Shown here one piece after another: positions 11,263 through 20,297 of a stretch of DNA of 64,000 nt. Made by a program: the position numbers and the translations under genes. The notes under the pieces are model-generated. The model was given only the letters and a program-made list of their open reading frames with translations, was not told the DNA's origin and made no database searches. This DNA is from Blastococcus haudaquaticus (GTDB lineage Bacteria > Actinomycetota > Actinomycetes > Mycobacteriales > Geodermatophilaceae): positions 434,001-498,000 of the forward strand of contig NZ_OCNK01000003.1 of the NCBI RefSeq assembly GCF_900230285.1, written 5' to 3'. The number at the start of each line of letters is the position of its first letter. Positions within the stretch are counted from its first letter, which is position 1.

Positions 11263-12120
11263 TCAGGTGACACCGGCGCCGCCGGCGAGCAGCAGGGCGA
11301 CGTCCAGCACGGTCAGCAGCATCACGGCCGGGAAGGCCAGCCGCCGGAAGCGCGGGGTGCCCGCGAGGGCGGCGACGGCCACGGCGGGGACGGCGAGGAC
11401 GAGGCAGGCCCAGCCGGCCGCGGTCGGAGCACTCTCGGGCCCGAGCACGAGCACCAGGGAGGCGCCGCCGAGCACGAGCGCGCCGGTGGCGGCCGAGACG
11501 CGCGCCCCGAGGCGGTGGGGGAGGCCGCGCACCCCGGTGGCGAGGTCGTCCTCCAGGTCGGGCGCGACGTTGGCCAGGTGGGCGGTGGCCCCGAGCGCCG
11601 CTCCGGCGGTAACCAGCCACCAGGGCGCGGCAGGCGTTCCCGGGGCCGCGGCCACCACGCCGGCCGGGAGGGCGCCGAACCCGGTCATGTACGGGACGAC
11701 GGACAGCGCGGTGCGCTTCAGCCCCGCGTTGTAGGCCCACCCGCTGGCGACGAGGACGAGGAGCAGGAGCCCCGGCACGATCCCCAGGAGGAGGGACAGC
11801 ACGACGGCCAGGACGACTGCCACGAGCGCCGCGGAGCGCAGCCGCGACGGCGCCACGGCACCCTGGACGACGGGTTTGTCGGCCCGTGCGACGGCGCGGT
11901 CCCGGTCCGCGTCGAGCCAGTCGTTGCTCCACCCGATGGACGCCTGACCTGCGAGGACGGCCGTGCACACCAGCACCACCCGCCCCGCCGGCATGCCCGT
12001 CGCGACCGCCAGGAGGGTGGCGACGGTGGTCACGGCGACGGCCGGCCCGGGGTGGGTGGCGAGCACCAGCGCCCGCACCGCGGACGCCGTTCCGGGGTGC
12101 CCCAGAGGCACATCGGCCAC
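11263..12120 (-). CDS. UbiA-family prenyltransferase
   Basis: A 285-residue polytopic membrane protein with about eight spans. The two Asp-rich motifs of the UbiA family are present: NDWLDADRD at 66-74 and NVAPDLEDD around 184-192. They bind Mg-prenyl diphosphate for transfer to an aromatic or other acceptor inside the membrane. It does not look like MenA or heme O synthase, and the acceptor is unknown. GTG 12120 has GGGAGGGG upstream. It converges with the photolyase gene. I see no quinone or carotenoid genes adjacent to fix its substrate. Confidence 0.85.
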   Translation of the reverse strand: MADVPLGHPGTASAVRALVLATHPGPAVAVTTVATLLAVATGMPAGRVVLVCTAVLAGQASIGWSNDWLDADRDRAVARADKPVVQGAVAPSRLRSAALVAVVLAVVLSLLLGIVPGLLLLVLVASGWAYNAGLKRTALSVVPYMTGFGALPAGVVAAAPGTPAAPWWLVTAGAALGATAHLANVAPDLEDDLATGVRGLPHRLGARVSAATGALVLGGASLVLVLGPESAPTAAGWACLVLAVPAVAVAALAGTPRFRRLAFPAVMLLTVLDVALLLAGGAGVT

Positions 12121-12208
12121 GCTCTGTCAACCCCTCCCGCACACCTGACCAGGCCCCTGACCTGCAGATTTACTCTCCGACTCCGATCCGCCGGTCAGTC
12201 TGCCGTGG

Positions 12209-12214
12209 TAACCT
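12209..12214 (+). promoter_or_regulatory. Candidate -10 box (TAACCT) of carD
   Basis: TAACCT lies 28 nt before the carD start, leaving a short leader that contains GAAAGGGG as ribosome-binding site. No good -35 is seen, so this is tentative. Confidence 0.35.
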
Positions 12215-12241
12215 GGGGACAGCGAAAGGGGTCACATCCAC

Positions 12242-12724
12242 ATGGGCTTCACTGTCGGCGAGACCGTCGTCTATCCGCATCACGGTGCCGCGCTGATCGA
12301 GGCGATCGAGCAGCGGACCATCAAGGGCGTCGAGAAGGCCTACCTCGTGCTGAAGGTCGCCCAGGGCGACCTGACCGTGCGTGTGCCGGCTGACAACGCA
12401 GAGATCGTCGGCGTGCGCGACGTCGTCGGCCAGGAGGGCCTGGACAAGGTCTTCGAGGTCCTGCGCGCGCCGCACACCGAGGAGCCGACCAACTGGTCGC
12501 GCCGCTACAAGGCCAACCTCGAGAAGCTGGCCTCGGGTGACGTGAACAAGGTGGCCGAGGTCGTCCGCGACCTCTGGCGTCGTGACAAGGACCGTGGACT
12601 GTCCGCCGGCGAGAAGCGCATGCTCTCGAAGGCCCGCCAGATCCTGGTCAGCGAGCTCGCGCTCGCCGAGGGCACCAACGAGGACAAGGCCGAGATCCTC
12701 CTCGACGAGGTCCTCGCCAGCTGA
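12242..12724 (+). CDS. carD: CarD, RNA polymerase-binding transcription factor
   Basis: CarD binds the RNA polymerase beta subunit and stabilises open complexes at housekeeping promoters. The 160-residue protein has the N-terminal RNAP-interaction (Tudor-like) domain (1-60, [20 protein letters not shown]). A helical DNA-binding domain follows, with the conserved NWSRRYKAN around residue 85, which includes the Trp that inserts next to the -10. Length and sequence are typical of actinobacteria. GAAAGGGG precedes ATG 12242. ispD begins 48 bp later on the same strand, and the order carD-ispD-ispF-cysS-rlmB is conserved with mycobacteria. Confidence 0.97.
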   Translation: MGFTVGETVVYPHHGAALIEAIEQRTIKGVEKAYLVLKVAQGDLTVRVPADNAEIVGVRDVVGQEGLDKVFEVLRAPHTEEPTNWSRRYKANLEKLASGDVNKVAEVVRDLWRRDKDRGLSAGEKRMLSKARQILVSELALAEGTNEDKAEILLDEVLAS

Positions 12725-12771
12725 GCTCGGTTCCTGAGCTCCTGCTCCACAGAGACACCCGGACCACTCCC

Positions 12772-13431
12772 GTGCACGCTGTCGGCATCGTCGCAGCGGC
12801 CGGGAGTGGTCTGCGTCTGGGGGCCGATCTGCCGAAGGCCCTGGTGCCGCTGGCCGGCCGTCCGCTGGTCGCCTGGTCGGTCGACGCCCTCCTCGCAGGC
12901 GGGGTGGCCGAGGTGGTCGTCGCCGTCCCGGCCGAGCAGCGGGCCGCCTTCGAGACCGCGCTGCCCGGCGTCCGGCTCGTCGACGGCGGGGCCACGCGCA
13001 CCGCCTCGGTCCGGGCCGCCCTCTCCGCCGCGCACGACCTCGGGGACGCCGTCCTCGTGCACGACGCCGCCCGCCCGCTCACCCCGCCCGAGGTGGTCGC
13101 CCGCGTGCTGGCCGCGCTCGACGGTGGTGCCCGCGCCGTCGTCCCGGTCCTGCCGGTCGTGGACACCACCGTCGCCGTGGACGCCGACGGCGTCATCACC
13201 GGCGCCCTGCCCCGTGAGCAGCTGCGCCGCGTGCAGACCCCGCAGGGCTTCGACCGGGCGACGCTGGTCGAGGCCTACGGCCGGCTGCCCGCCGGCGCGG
13301 AGCTCACCGACGACGCCGCGGTCGTGCACTCCATCGGCGTCCCGGTGCGGACGGTGGCGGGCGACGAGCGGGCCGCCAAGATCACCGTCGCGCACGACCT
13401 CGCGCTGGCCGAGAAGCAGGTGCGCGGGTGA
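12772..13431 (+). CDS. ispD: IspD, 2-C-methyl-D-erythritol 4-phosphate cytidylyltransferase
   Basis: IspD couples CTP with MEP in the non-mevalonate isoprenoid pathway. The 219-residue protein carries the nucleotide-binding N-terminus [20 protein letters not shown] (about 7-26), [10 protein letters not shown], and the late RRVQTPQGF segment, all expected for IspD. The start GTG 12772 gives the usual length. Its stop overlaps the ispF start by 4 nt (GTGA), implying translational coupling of two enzymes of the same pathway. Confidence 0.96.
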   Translation: MHAVGIVAAAGSGLRLGADLPKALVPLAGRPLVAWSVDALLAGGVAEVVVAVPAEQRAAFETALPGVRLVDGGATRTASVRAALSAAHDLGDAVLVHDAARPLTPPEVVARVLAALDGGARAVVPVLPVVDTTVAVDADGVITGALPREQLRRVQTPQGFDRATLVEAYGRLPAGAELTDDAAVVHSIGVPVRTVAGDERAAKITVAHDLALAEKQVRG

Positions 13432-13949
13432 CCGCTCTGCCCCGCGTCGGCGTCGGCACCGACGTGCACCCCGTCGAACCGGGCCGGGTTTGCCGGCTGG
13501 CCGGGCTCGACTGGCCGGACACCGACGGCTGCGCCGGCCACTCCGACGGCGACGTCGTCGCGCACGCGCTCACCGACGCGGTGCTGTCCGCCGCCGGCCT
13601 CGGCGACATCGGCGGCCTGCTCGGCACCGACGACCCACGCTGGGCCGGGGCCGCGGGGGTCGCCGTCCTGGAGCACGTGCGCGAGGTGCTCGCGGCGGAG
13701 GGCTGGACCATCGGCAACGCGTCCGTGCAGCTGGTCGCGAACACCCCCCGGATGGGTGCGCGCCGGGCGGAGGCGGAGGCCGCGCTGTCGGCCGCCCTCG
13801 GTGCGCCGGTGAGCGTGTCGGCCACCACCACCGACGGCCTGGGGCTGACCGGCCGCGGCGAGGGCAGGGCGGCGGTCGCCACCGCGCTGGTCGTCCGGAC
13901 GGGGGAGGGCGGCTCTCCGCGGGCGGAGGCGCCGGCCGGCACTCCGTAG
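13428..13949 (+). CDS. ispF: IspF, 2-C-methyl-D-erythritol 2,4-cyclodiphosphate synthase
   Basis: IspF cyclises CDP-ME 2-phosphate to MEcPP, releasing CMP. In the 173-residue protein the Zn ligands are visible in GVGTDVHPV (DxH) and [15 protein letters not shown], followed by [14 protein letters not shown]. It uses GTG 13428 inside the ispD stop region. The C-terminus (after about 158) is a short Pro/Ala-rich extension. IspE is not in the window. Confidence 0.96.
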   Translation: MTALPRVGVGTDVHPVEPGRVCRLAGLDWPDTDGCAGHSDGDVVAHALTDAVLSAAGLGDIGGLLGTDDPRWAGAAGVAVLEHVREVLAAEGWTIGNASVQLVANTPRMGARRAEAEAALSAALGAPVSVSATTTDGLGLTGRGEGRAAVATALVVRTGEGGSPRAEAPAGTP

Positions 13950-13952
13950 ACT
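13947..13952 (+). promoter_or_regulatory. Putative -10 box (TAGACT) of cysS
   Basis: TAGACT overlaps the end of ispF and sits 7 nt before GTG 13960. This suggests cysS can be transcribed as a leaderless message in addition to read-through from ispDF. Confidence 0.4.
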
Positions 13953-13959
13953 CCCGTCA

Positions 13960-15363
13960 GTGAGCCTCCGCCTGTACGACACGGCCGCCCGTGCGGTCCG
14001 CGACTTCACGCCCCTGCGTGCCGGTCAGGCGTCGCTCTACGTCTGCGGCCTCACCGTGCAGGGCCCGCCGCACATCGGACACGTCCGCGCGGCCCTCGTC
14101 TTCGACGTGCTGCGCCGCTGGCTGGCCGCCGGCGGGTCCGAGGTCACCTTCGTCCGCAACGTGACCGACATCGACGACAAGATCCTGGCCAAGGCCGCGG
14201 CCCACGGGGTCCCGTGGTGGGCCTGGGCCTACGAGAACGAGCTCGCCTGCACCCGCGCCTACGACGTCCTCGGGGTCCTGCCGCCGACCTACGAGCCGCG
14301 CGCCACCGGGCACGTCCCCGACATGGTCGCGCTCATCGAGCGGCTGATCGAGCGCGGGCACGCGTACGCCGTCGACGGCGACGTGTACTTCGACGTCCGG
14401 TCGTTCCCGGACTACGGCGCGCTGACCGGGCAGAAGCTGGACGCCCTCGAGCCGGCCGCCGACACCGACACCGACGAGCGCAAGAAGGACCCGCGCGACT
14501 TCGCCCTCTGGAAGGGCGCCAAGGACGACGAGCCGGAGACGGCGTCCTGGTCGACGCCGTGGGGCCGCGGGCGCCCGGGCTGGCACCTCGAGTGCTCGGC
14601 CATGGCCGAGCGCTACCTGGGGCCGGAGTTCGACATCCACGGCGGCGGTCTGGACCTGCGTTTCCCCCACCACGAGAACGAGCAGGCGCAGTCGCGGGCG
14701 GCCGGCGACGGCTTCGCGCAGTACTGGATGCACAACGGCTGGGTCACCCTCGGCGGCGAGAAGATGAGCAAGTCGCTGGGCAACACGGCGCTGGTCGACG
14801 AGGTCGTCCAGCGGGTCCGCCCGGTCGAGCTCCGCTACTACCTCGTCGCGCCGCACTACCGCTCGACGATCGAGTTCACCGACGAGGCACTGGCCGAGGC
14901 GGGGGTGGCCTACCGGCGGATCGAGTCGTTCGTGAAGCGGGCCGCCGAGCGGGTCGGTGCCGATGCGGGTGCCGCCGTGCTCTGCGCGGACTTCACCAAC
15001 GCCATGGACGACGACCTGGGCACTCCCGCCGCCGTCGCCGCGATCCACGAGACGGTGCGCGAAGGCAACACCGCGCTGGCGGACGGGCACGACCGCGCCG
15101 TCGCCGGCACGCTCGGCTCGGTGCGCGCCATGCTCGGCGTGCTCGGCCTCGACCCGCTGGATCCCCGGTGGTCGACCGCGGGCGGCGACGAGCGACTCAC
15201 CCAGGTCACCGACGGTCTCGTCTCGCTGGCGCTGGAGCAGCGGCAGGCCGCGCGGTCCCGCAAGGACTTCGCCGCCGCCGACGCGATCCGCGACCAGCTC
15301 ACCACCCTCGGCGTCTCCGTCGAGGACACCCCCGATGGACCCCGATGGGAGCTGAGCCGCTGA
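13960..15363 (+). CDS. cysS: CysS, cysteinyl-tRNA synthetase
   Basis: Class I aminoacyl-tRNA synthetase charging tRNA-Cys. The 467-residue enzyme shows the Zn-ligand start [16 protein letters not shown] with the HIGH motif (about 35-40). The second Zn site is [11 protein letters not shown] and HHENEQAQS. The KMSKS loop is GEKMSKSLG near 268. A helical anticodon-binding DALR domain forms the C-terminus. The length is that of full CysS, so it is not the related mycothiol enzyme MshC. The start GTG 13960 lacks a ribosome-binding site but follows a TAGACT box. The stop overlaps rlmB by one base. Confidence 0.97.
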   Translation: MSLRLYDTAARAVRDFTPLRAGQASLYVCGLTVQGPPHIGHVRAALVFDVLRRWLAAGGSEVTFVRNVTDIDDKILAKAAAHGVPWWAWAYENELACTRAYDVLGVLPPTYEPRATGHVPDMVALIERLIERGHAYAVDGDVYFDVRSFPDYGALTGQKLDALEPAADTDTDERKKDPRDFALWKGAKDDEPETASWSTPWGRGRPGWHLECSAMAERYLGPEFDIHGGGLDLRFPHHENEQAQSRAAGDGFAQYWMHNGWVTLGGEKMSKSLGNTALVDEVVQRVRPVELRYYLVAPHYRSTIEFTDEALAEAGVAYRRIESFVKRAAERVGADAGAAVLCADFTNAMDDDLGTPAAVAAIHETVREGNTALADGHDRAVAGTLGSVRAMLGVLGLDPLDPRWSTAGGDERLTQVTDGLVSLALEQRQAARSRKDFAAADAIRDQLTTLGVSVEDTPDGPRWELSR

Positions 15364-16322
15364 TGGCCGGCAACAGCCAACGCCGAGGCCGCAGCGACGG
15401 CGCCGGCAAGAAGCGGGCGACCGCCGGCACCGGCGGCAAGAACCGCCGGTCGCTCGCCGGTCGCGGCGCGACTCCGCCGGCCGAGGCGCGGCCCGGCCAC
15501 CCGGCACAGCGCCGGGCGGCGGCCGACCAGCGGCAGCGGGCCGACCGCGCCCGGGCGCGCGCGAAGTCCGAGGAGCAGCCGGAGCTGCTGCTCGGGCGCA
15601 ACCCGGTCGTCGAGGCGCTGCGGGCGAGGATCCCGGCCACCTCGCTGTACGTCGTCACCGGCGACAACCTCCGCAGCACCGACGAGCGGATCGCCGAGGC
15701 GCTGGCGCTGGCCGCCGACCGCGGCCTGCCGCTGCTCGAGGTCGGCAAGGCCGAGTTCGACCGGATGTCGCAGGGTGCGCTGCACCAGGGCATCGGCCTG
15801 CAGGTGCCGCCGTACGACTACGCGCACCCGGAGGACCTGCTCGACCTGGCCCGCAACTCCGGTCGCCCGCCCCTGATCGTCGCCCTCGACGGGGTCACCG
15901 ACCCGCGCAACCTCGGCGCCGTCGTCCGGTCCGCCGCCGCCTTCGACGCGCACGGCGTCGTCGTCCCGCAGCGTCGCGCCGTGGGCATGACCGCGTCCGC
16001 CTGGCGGACGAGTGCCGGTGCCGCCGCCCGCATCCCGGTGGCCCGGGCGGTCAACCTGGCCCGCGCCCTCGGGACGTACCAGGACGAGGGCCTGGTGACC
16101 GTGGGCCTGGCCGGTGACGGCGACGTCGACCTGCACGAGTTCGACGGTTTCGCCGACCCCGCGTGCCTGGTGGTCGGCGCCGAGGGCACCGGGCTCTCCC
16201 GCCTCGTGCGGGAGCGCTGCGAGGTCGTCGTCCGGATCCCGATCGACCGGGACACCGAGTCGCTCAACGTCAGCGTCGCCGCCGGCATCGCCCTCTACGC
16301 CGCGGCGGCCGCTCGCCGGTGA
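15363..16322 (+). CDS. rlmB: RlmB-like 23S rRNA (guanosine-2'-O)-methyltransferase (TrmH/SpoU family)
   Basis: A 319-residue SPOUT-class methyltransferase. The first ~75 residues are a basic, Arg/Gly/Ala-rich extension common in actinobacterial homologues. The substrate-binding domain begins [15 protein letters not shown]. The knotted SAM-binding domain carries [19 protein letters not shown] (motif 1), [17 protein letters not shown] (motif 2) and [17 protein letters not shown] (motif 3). It starts at ATG 15363, overlapping the cysS stop. The family 2'-O-methylates G2251 in E. coli; the exact site here is inferred. The cupin gene overlaps its end by 4 nt. Confidence 0.94.
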   Translation: MAGNSQRRGRSDGAGKKRATAGTGGKNRRSLAGRGATPPAEARPGHPAQRRAAADQRQRADRARARAKSEEQPELLLGRNPVVEALRARIPATSLYVVTGDNLRSTDERIAEALALAADRGLPLLEVGKAEFDRMSQGALHQGIGLQVPPYDYAHPEDLLDLARNSGRPPLIVALDGVTDPRNLGAVVRSAAAFDAHGVVVPQRRAVGMTASAWRTSAGAAARIPVARAVNLARALGTYQDEGLVTVGLAGDGDVDLHEFDGFADPACLVVGAEGTGLSRLVRERCEVVVRIPIDRDTESLNVSVAAGIALYAAAAARR

Positions 16323-16690
16323 GCCGGCCGCCGACCGCTGAGCGCCTGGACCTCCGGCCGCACCCCGAGGGCGGCTGGTTCCGGCGCACCTGGACGTCGT
16401 CGGCCGTCGTGGACGGTGGGCGCCCGGCCGCGTCGGCGATCCACTTCCTGCTGACGCCGGGCGAGCGGTCGGCTCCGCACGTCGTCGACGCCGACGAGCT
16501 CTGGTTCTGGCACGGCCCGGGGGAGCTCACCCTGCTCGTCGGGGAGGAGCGGAACCTCCTGGGGCCCGGACGCCCGCAGGTGCTGGTCCCGGCCGGCGTC
16601 CGGCAGGCCACCGAGCCGGTGACCGCGGAGGTGCTGGTCAGCTGCGTGGTCTCACCGGGCTTCGAGTGGAGCGGCTTCCGGCTCGACTGA
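16319..16690 (+). CDS. Cupin_5 (DUF985) domain protein
   Basis: A 123-residue small cupin of the DUF985 family: [14 protein letters not shown] at the start, [11 protein letters not shown] and a central [15 protein letters not shown] segment. It starts at GTG 16319 inside the rlmB stop (GTGA overlap), so it is translationally coupled. The function of the family is not established. Sugar or small-molecule binding has been suggested from the fold only. Confidence 0.88.
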   Translation: MSRPPTAERLDLRPHPEGGWFRRTWTSSAVVDGGRPAASAIHFLLTPGERSAPHVVDADELWFWHGPGELTLLVGEERNLLGPGRPQVLVPAGVRQATEPVTAEVLVSCVVSPGFEWSGFRLD

Positions 16691-16703
16691 GCGGACGCGC
16701 GGC

Positions 16704-17981
16704 TCAGCCGAGGAGCTGGGCGACGGTGTAGATGACCAGACCGGCGAGGCCGCCGACGACGGTGCCGTTGACCCGGATCCACTGCAGGTCCCGGCCCACC
16801 TGCAGCTCGATCCGCCGGCTGGTCTCCTCGGTGTCCCAGCGGGCGACCGTGCTGCTGACCAGGTCCGCCAGGTCCCCGGCGAAGCGCTCGACCACGGAGC
16901 CGGCGATCCGGTGGGTGTGCCGCTGCACCAGCTCCCGGACCGTGGGGTCGGTCTGCAGCAGCCGCGCCCCGTCGGAGATCAGCCCGGCGACGCGGGAGCG
17001 CAGCTCGGAGTCCGGATCGGCCGCGGCGGCGAGGACGGCGTTCTTGGCGTTGGACCACAGCGAGCCCGACCAGGCGCGGACGGCGGGGTGCTCCAGCAGT
17101 TCCTTCTTCAGGTCCTCGACGCGCGCGGCGGTGTCGGGGTCGGTCCGCAGCGCGTGCACGTAGACCCGCAGCCGGGCGTCGTAGGAGCGGCGCAGCTCGT
17201 GCCGCGGGTCGTTGCCCACCTCGTCGAAGAAGCCCTGCAGGCCGGCGAACACCTTGTCGAACACCCGGTCGTCGACCCAGTCGGGCACCCAGGACGGCGA
17301 GGCGTCGCCCAGCTGCGCCCGGAAGACCAGGCGGTTCTCCTGGAGGAAGCGGGCCATGAGCCGCAGCGCGGCCGACAGCACCTCCTGGTGCCGGTCGCCC
17401 TCGACGACGAGCTCCAGGACCCGGGCGAGCACCGGTGCGGCCGGCGTCTCGTGCAGCTTGCGGTCGACGAGCGCGGCGACGGCCGGCTCGAGGTCCTCGT
17501 CGCGCAGCAGCGACGTGAGGGAGGTGAGCACCGCGGAGGCGTCGCCGGCCAGGCGCTCGGCCCGGCCGGGGGCGGCCAGGAACCCGCCCAGGCGGCCGGG
17601 GACGTCGATCGTGGTGAGCTTCTCCTCGACCACGGCGCGGGTCAGGAAGTTCTCCTGGACGAAGGCGCCGAGGCTCTCGCCGATCTGGTCCTTCTTGCGC
17701 GGGATGATCGCGGTGTGCGGGATGGGCAGCCGCAGGGGGTGCCGGAACAGCGCGGTGACGGCGAACCAGTCGGCCAGCGCACCGACCATCGAGGCCTCGG
17801 CGGTGGCCCGGACGTACCCCACCCATGCGCCGGTCTCCTCGCCCAGCAGGACGCAGGCGAGGAAGACGACGGCGGCGGCCAGGAACAACCCGGTCGCCAG
17901 CCGCTTCATCCGCGCGAGGTCGCGGGCCCGCGCCGGATCGTCCAGCGAGCTGGCGAGCGGAGCGATCGGGGAGGCCGGCAC
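16704..17981 (-). CDS. DUF445 family membrane protein
   Basis: A 425-residue protein of the DUF445 (YjiN/YheB-like) family. One N-terminal membrane span (about 27-47) is followed by the conserved EASMVGALADWFAVTALFRHPL and IPHTAIIPRKKDQIGESLG. A long helical middle and a second hydrophobic segment at the extreme C-terminus (GTVVGGLAGLVIYTVAQLLG) complete it. The function is unknown. GTG 17981 has TAGGCT 6 nt upstream, a leaderless arrangement. It lies downstream of htrA on the same strand, separated by a strong terminator. Confidence 0.9.
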   Translation of the reverse strand: MPASPIAPLASSLDDPARARDLARMKRLATGLFLAAAVVFLACVLLGEETGAWVGYVRATAEASMVGALADWFAVTALFRHPLRLPIPHTAIIPRKKDQIGESLGAFVQENFLTRAVVEEKLTTIDVPGRLGGFLAAPGRAERLAGDASAVLTSLTSLLRDEDLEPAVAALVDRKLHETPAAPVLARVLELVVEGDRHQEVLSAALRLMARFLQENRLVFRAQLGDASPSWVPDWVDDRVFDKVFAGLQGFFDEVGNDPRHELRRSYDARLRVYVHALRTDPDTAARVEDLKKELLEHPAVRAWSGSLWSNAKNAVLAAAADPDSELRSRVAGLISDGARLLQTDPTVRELVQRHTHRIAGSVVERFAGDLADLVSSTVARWDTEETSRRIELQVGRDLQWIRVNGTVVGGLAGLVIYTVAQLLG

Positions 17982-17987
17982 GGTCCG

Positions 17988-17993
17988 AGCCTA
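17988..17993 (-). promoter_or_regulatory. Putative -10 box (TAGGCT) of the DUF445 gene
   Basis: On the minus strand TAGGCT lies 6 nt before GTG 17981, consistent with a leaderless start. Confidence 0.35.
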
Positions 17994-17995
17994 GA

Positions 17996-18056
17996 GAAAG
18001 GACCCCCCTGCCCCCCGCGCCGCTCGCGAGCTCGCGGCGCGGGCCCTGCAGGGGGG
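17996..18056 (-). terminator. Terminator of htrA, member of the GAAAGGACCCC hairpin family
   Basis: Two nested stems are present: CCCCCCTGC (18003-18011) with GCAGGGGGG (18048-18056), and CCGCGCCGC (18015-18023) with GCGGCGCGG (18034-18042). Read in the direction of htrA the stem is followed by TCCTTTC. The same GAAAGGACCCCC end sequence recurs at 27540-27553 and, shorter, at 41221. Confidence 0.8.
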
Positions 18057-18065
18057 CCGTCCGGC

Positions 18066-19385
18066 TCAGCTGGTGGAGCCGAGGGTGACCTCGGCCGTGC
18101 GGGTCTGGTCGCCCCGGCGGACGGTCAGCTCGACGGTCTCGCCCGGAGCCTGGCTGCGCACCGCCGCCGTCAGCTCGGTCGACGTGGTCACCGGCCGGTC
18201 CCCGACGGCCGTGACGACGTCGCCCTCCTGCAGCCCGGCGCCGGCGGCGGCGCTGTCGGGCTCGACGGAGACGATCTCCGCTCCGGTGCCGACCTCGCTG
18301 TTCGCGTCGTCGGCCGCGGTCTGCGCGGTGACGCCCAGGAAGGCGCGGGTGGCCGAGCCGGTCTCGACGATCTCCTGCGCGATCCGCTGCGCCGTGTTGG
18401 ACGGGATGGCGAAGCCGACGCCGATGTTGCCGCTCTGCGACTGCGAGCCCGGGACGCCGGAGGCGACGGTGGCGATGGCGGTGTTGATGCCGATCACCTC
18501 GCCGGCGCCGTTCACCAGCGCTCCGCCGGAGTTGCCGGGGTTGATCGCGGCATCGGTCTGGAGCGCGTCGATGACGGTCGCGTCGTCCTGGGTCGAACCG
18601 GTCTGCACGGCCCGGTCGGTGGCGCTGATGATCCCGTCGGTGACGGTGTTGGACAGGCCGAGCGGCGCACCGATGGCGACCGCGACATCCCCGACCTGCA
18701 CGTCCTCGGAGTCGGCGAAGGTCGCGGGGGTGAGGTCCTCGGCGCCCTCGAGGCGCAGGACGGCCAGGTCGGACGCGGGGTCGGTACCGACGACGGTGGC
18801 GCCGTACAGCGTGCCGTCGGAGGTCCGCACCTGCACGGAGCCGCCGCTGCCGCCCCCGGCGACGACGTGGTTGTTGGTGAGCACGTAGCCGTCGTCGGTG
18901 AGGACGACGCCCGAGCCGCTGCCGGAGCTGGACGCGCTGGACACGTAGATGGTCACCACGCTGGGCGCCGCCTTCGCGGCGGCCGCGGTGGCGGTGGTGG
19001 CGGACTCCGGGTTCTGGATGACGACGCTCTGGGCGGCGGCGGGCGTGCCCGAGGTGCCGGCCGGGTCGTCGACGAGCGCCACGACGCCGGCGCCGGCTCC
19101 ACCGCCGATGAGCGCACCGGCCACCAGACCGGCCAGGCCGATCCGCAGCCGCCCGGCCCTGCGGGACTCCGGTGCGGCCGCCGGCGCGGGGCCGGCCGGC
19201 GGTGTCGGATGGCCGCCGTAGCCGGGGTAGCTGGTGGGCTGCGGCGCCGTGGCGAAGGGCGGTGACCAGGGGGAGGATCCGCCGGGGGCCGCGTACGACG
19301 GTGTGCCGTCGGGGGTGCGCAGCGGTTCGGGGCCCTGGCCGCCGGGGGTGGTCCCGGGGACCGTGGGCTGTCCGGATTCAGTCAC
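18066..19385 (-). CDS. HtrA/DegP-like membrane-anchored serine protease with PDZ domain
   Basis: A 439-residue S1C protease for quality control outside the membrane. The N-terminal ~78 residues are Pro/Gly-rich and cytoplasmic, followed by one span (about 82-104). The trypsin-like domain has H173 (TNNHVV), D206 (ASDLAVLR) and S286 (NPGNSGGAL). A single PDZ domain occupies about 345-439. This matches mycobacterial PepD/HtrA architecture. GTG 19385 has AAGGAGG upstream. It is followed by a strong terminator, so it is likely monocistronic. An envelope-stress sigma factor may control it, but no promoter can be assigned. Confidence 0.93.
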   Translation of the reverse strand: MTESGQPTVPGTTPGGQGPEPLRTPDGTPSYAAPGGSSPWSPPFATAPQPTSYPGYGGHPTPPAGPAPAAAPESRRAGRLRIGLAGLVAGALIGGGAGAGVVALVDDPAGTSGTPAAAQSVVIQNPESATTATAAAAKAAPSVVTIYVSSASSSGSGSGVVLTDDGYVLTNNHVVAGGGSGGSVQVRTSDGTLYGATVVGTDPASDLAVLRLEGAEDLTPATFADSEDVQVGDVAVAIGAPLGLSNTVTDGIISATDRAVQTGSTQDDATVIDALQTDAAINPGNSGGALVNGAGEVIGINTAIATVASGVPGSQSQSGNIGVGFAIPSNTAQRIAQEIVETGSATRAFLGVTAQTAADDANSEVGTGAEIVSVEPDSAAAGAGLQEGDVVTAVGDRPVTTSTELTAAVRSQAPGETVELTVRRGDQTRTAEVTLGSTS

Positions 19386-19470
19386 GTCGGTTCCTCCTTG
19401 CGTGCAGCCCTGCCGGCCGCGGATGACTCCACTGTCGGGCCGCGCTCTCGTACAGCGCTGTGGGGGCCCT

Positions 19471-19500
19471 GTGAGATTCCTGGACGTGAGATTCCTGGAC
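19471..19500 (+). repeat. Exact 15-bp tandem duplication (GTGAGATTCCTGGAC x2)
   Basis: Two identical 15-bp units lie head to tail in the 118 bp between htrA and the fetB-like gene, ending 3 bp from the fetB-like stop. This is upstream of htrA on its own strand, so it could be an operator or a slipped-strand duplication. Confidence 0.85.
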
Positions 19501-19503
19501 GCG

Positions 19504-20280
19504 TCACTCCGGGACGTCGTCGAGCACCGCTCCCCGGGCGATCAGCTCGGTGACCGCCCAGACGGCCAGCATCTCCGCCGCGAGGAGGCCGAGGAGGACG
19601 AGCAGTTGGGCCGCGCCCGCCTCGAGGGGGTCGCCGCCGCCGAGCAGCACGCCGACGAAGGCGCCGGGCAGGGTCACGAGGCCCACCGTCCGCGTCTGGT
19701 CCAGTGGTGGCACCAGGGCCGTCGCCCCCACCGGCCGGGCGATCAGGAGTACGGCGTCGCGCCGGAGGAGGCCGAGGGCCAGGGCGGCCTCCACCTCGCC
19801 GCGGCGATCGGTGAGCTCGTCGCGCAGCCGCCGTCCGGCCAGGGACGTCGCGGTCATCGCGCCGCCGATCAGGATCCCGGCCACGGGGATGACGGCCACG
19901 CCGCGCAGCGGAACGGTGCCGCTGGCGAGGACGAGCCCCACGACCGGGACGCTGCCCGCGAGGATCGGCAGGGCCACCGGCAGGAGCCGGGCAGCGCGCC
20001 GTCCGTCGCGGAGCCCCCTGCCGGTGACGCGGGCGCTCGCCGTCACCGTCGCCACGCCGACCATCAGGAGGACGAACGCCGTCGACAGCCACAGCGAGCG
20101 GACGACGGCGAGCAGCAGCGCGGAGACGACGGCCAGCTGCACGGTCGCCCGGACGGCGGCGACGACGACGGGCCGGTCCTGCCCCAGCCCCGACAGGCGA
20201 CCGGCGAGGGCGGCCAGCGCGGTGAGCACCACCAGGACGATCGCCAGGCGGGGTCCCACGTCGACGACCGAGGCACCCAC
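19504..20280 (-). CDS. FetB-like ABC-type iron export permease (UPF0014)
   Basis: A 258-residue polytopic membrane protein with about seven hydrophobic segments and the UPF0014/FetB core: VRATVQLAVVSALLL, the central ALALGLLRRDAVLLIARPVGATALVPPLDQTR region, and VTLPGAFVGVLLGGGDPLEAG. In E. coli FetB pairs with the ATPase FetA to export iron under peroxide stress. No FetA gene is adjacent here, which is unusual. The open frame extends to 20472, overlapping the usp gene in another frame. GTG 20280 is chosen because the conserved part starts there and it clears the tandem repeat; GTG 20259 is also possible. Confidence 0.85.
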   Translation of the reverse strand: MGASVVDVGPRLAIVLVVLTALAALAGRLSGLGQDRPVVVAAVRATVQLAVVSALLLAVVRSLWLSTAFVLLMVGVATVTASARVTGRGLRDGRRAARLLPVALPILAGSVPVVGLVLASGTVPLRGVAVIPVAGILIGGAMTATSLAGRRLRDELTDRRGEVEAALALGLLRRDAVLLIARPVGATALVPPLDQTRTVGLVTLPGAFVGVLLGGGDPLEAGAAQLLVLLGLLAAEMLAVWAVTELIARGAVLDDVPE

Positions 20281-20297
20281 GAGGAGCCATCCTGCCG

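Noticed and set aside
8777-11734. 985-codon plus-strand frame through the photolyase region
   Set aside because: Arg/Gly/Ala-rich shadow frame crossing several genes, no motif; the real proteins lie in the other frames.
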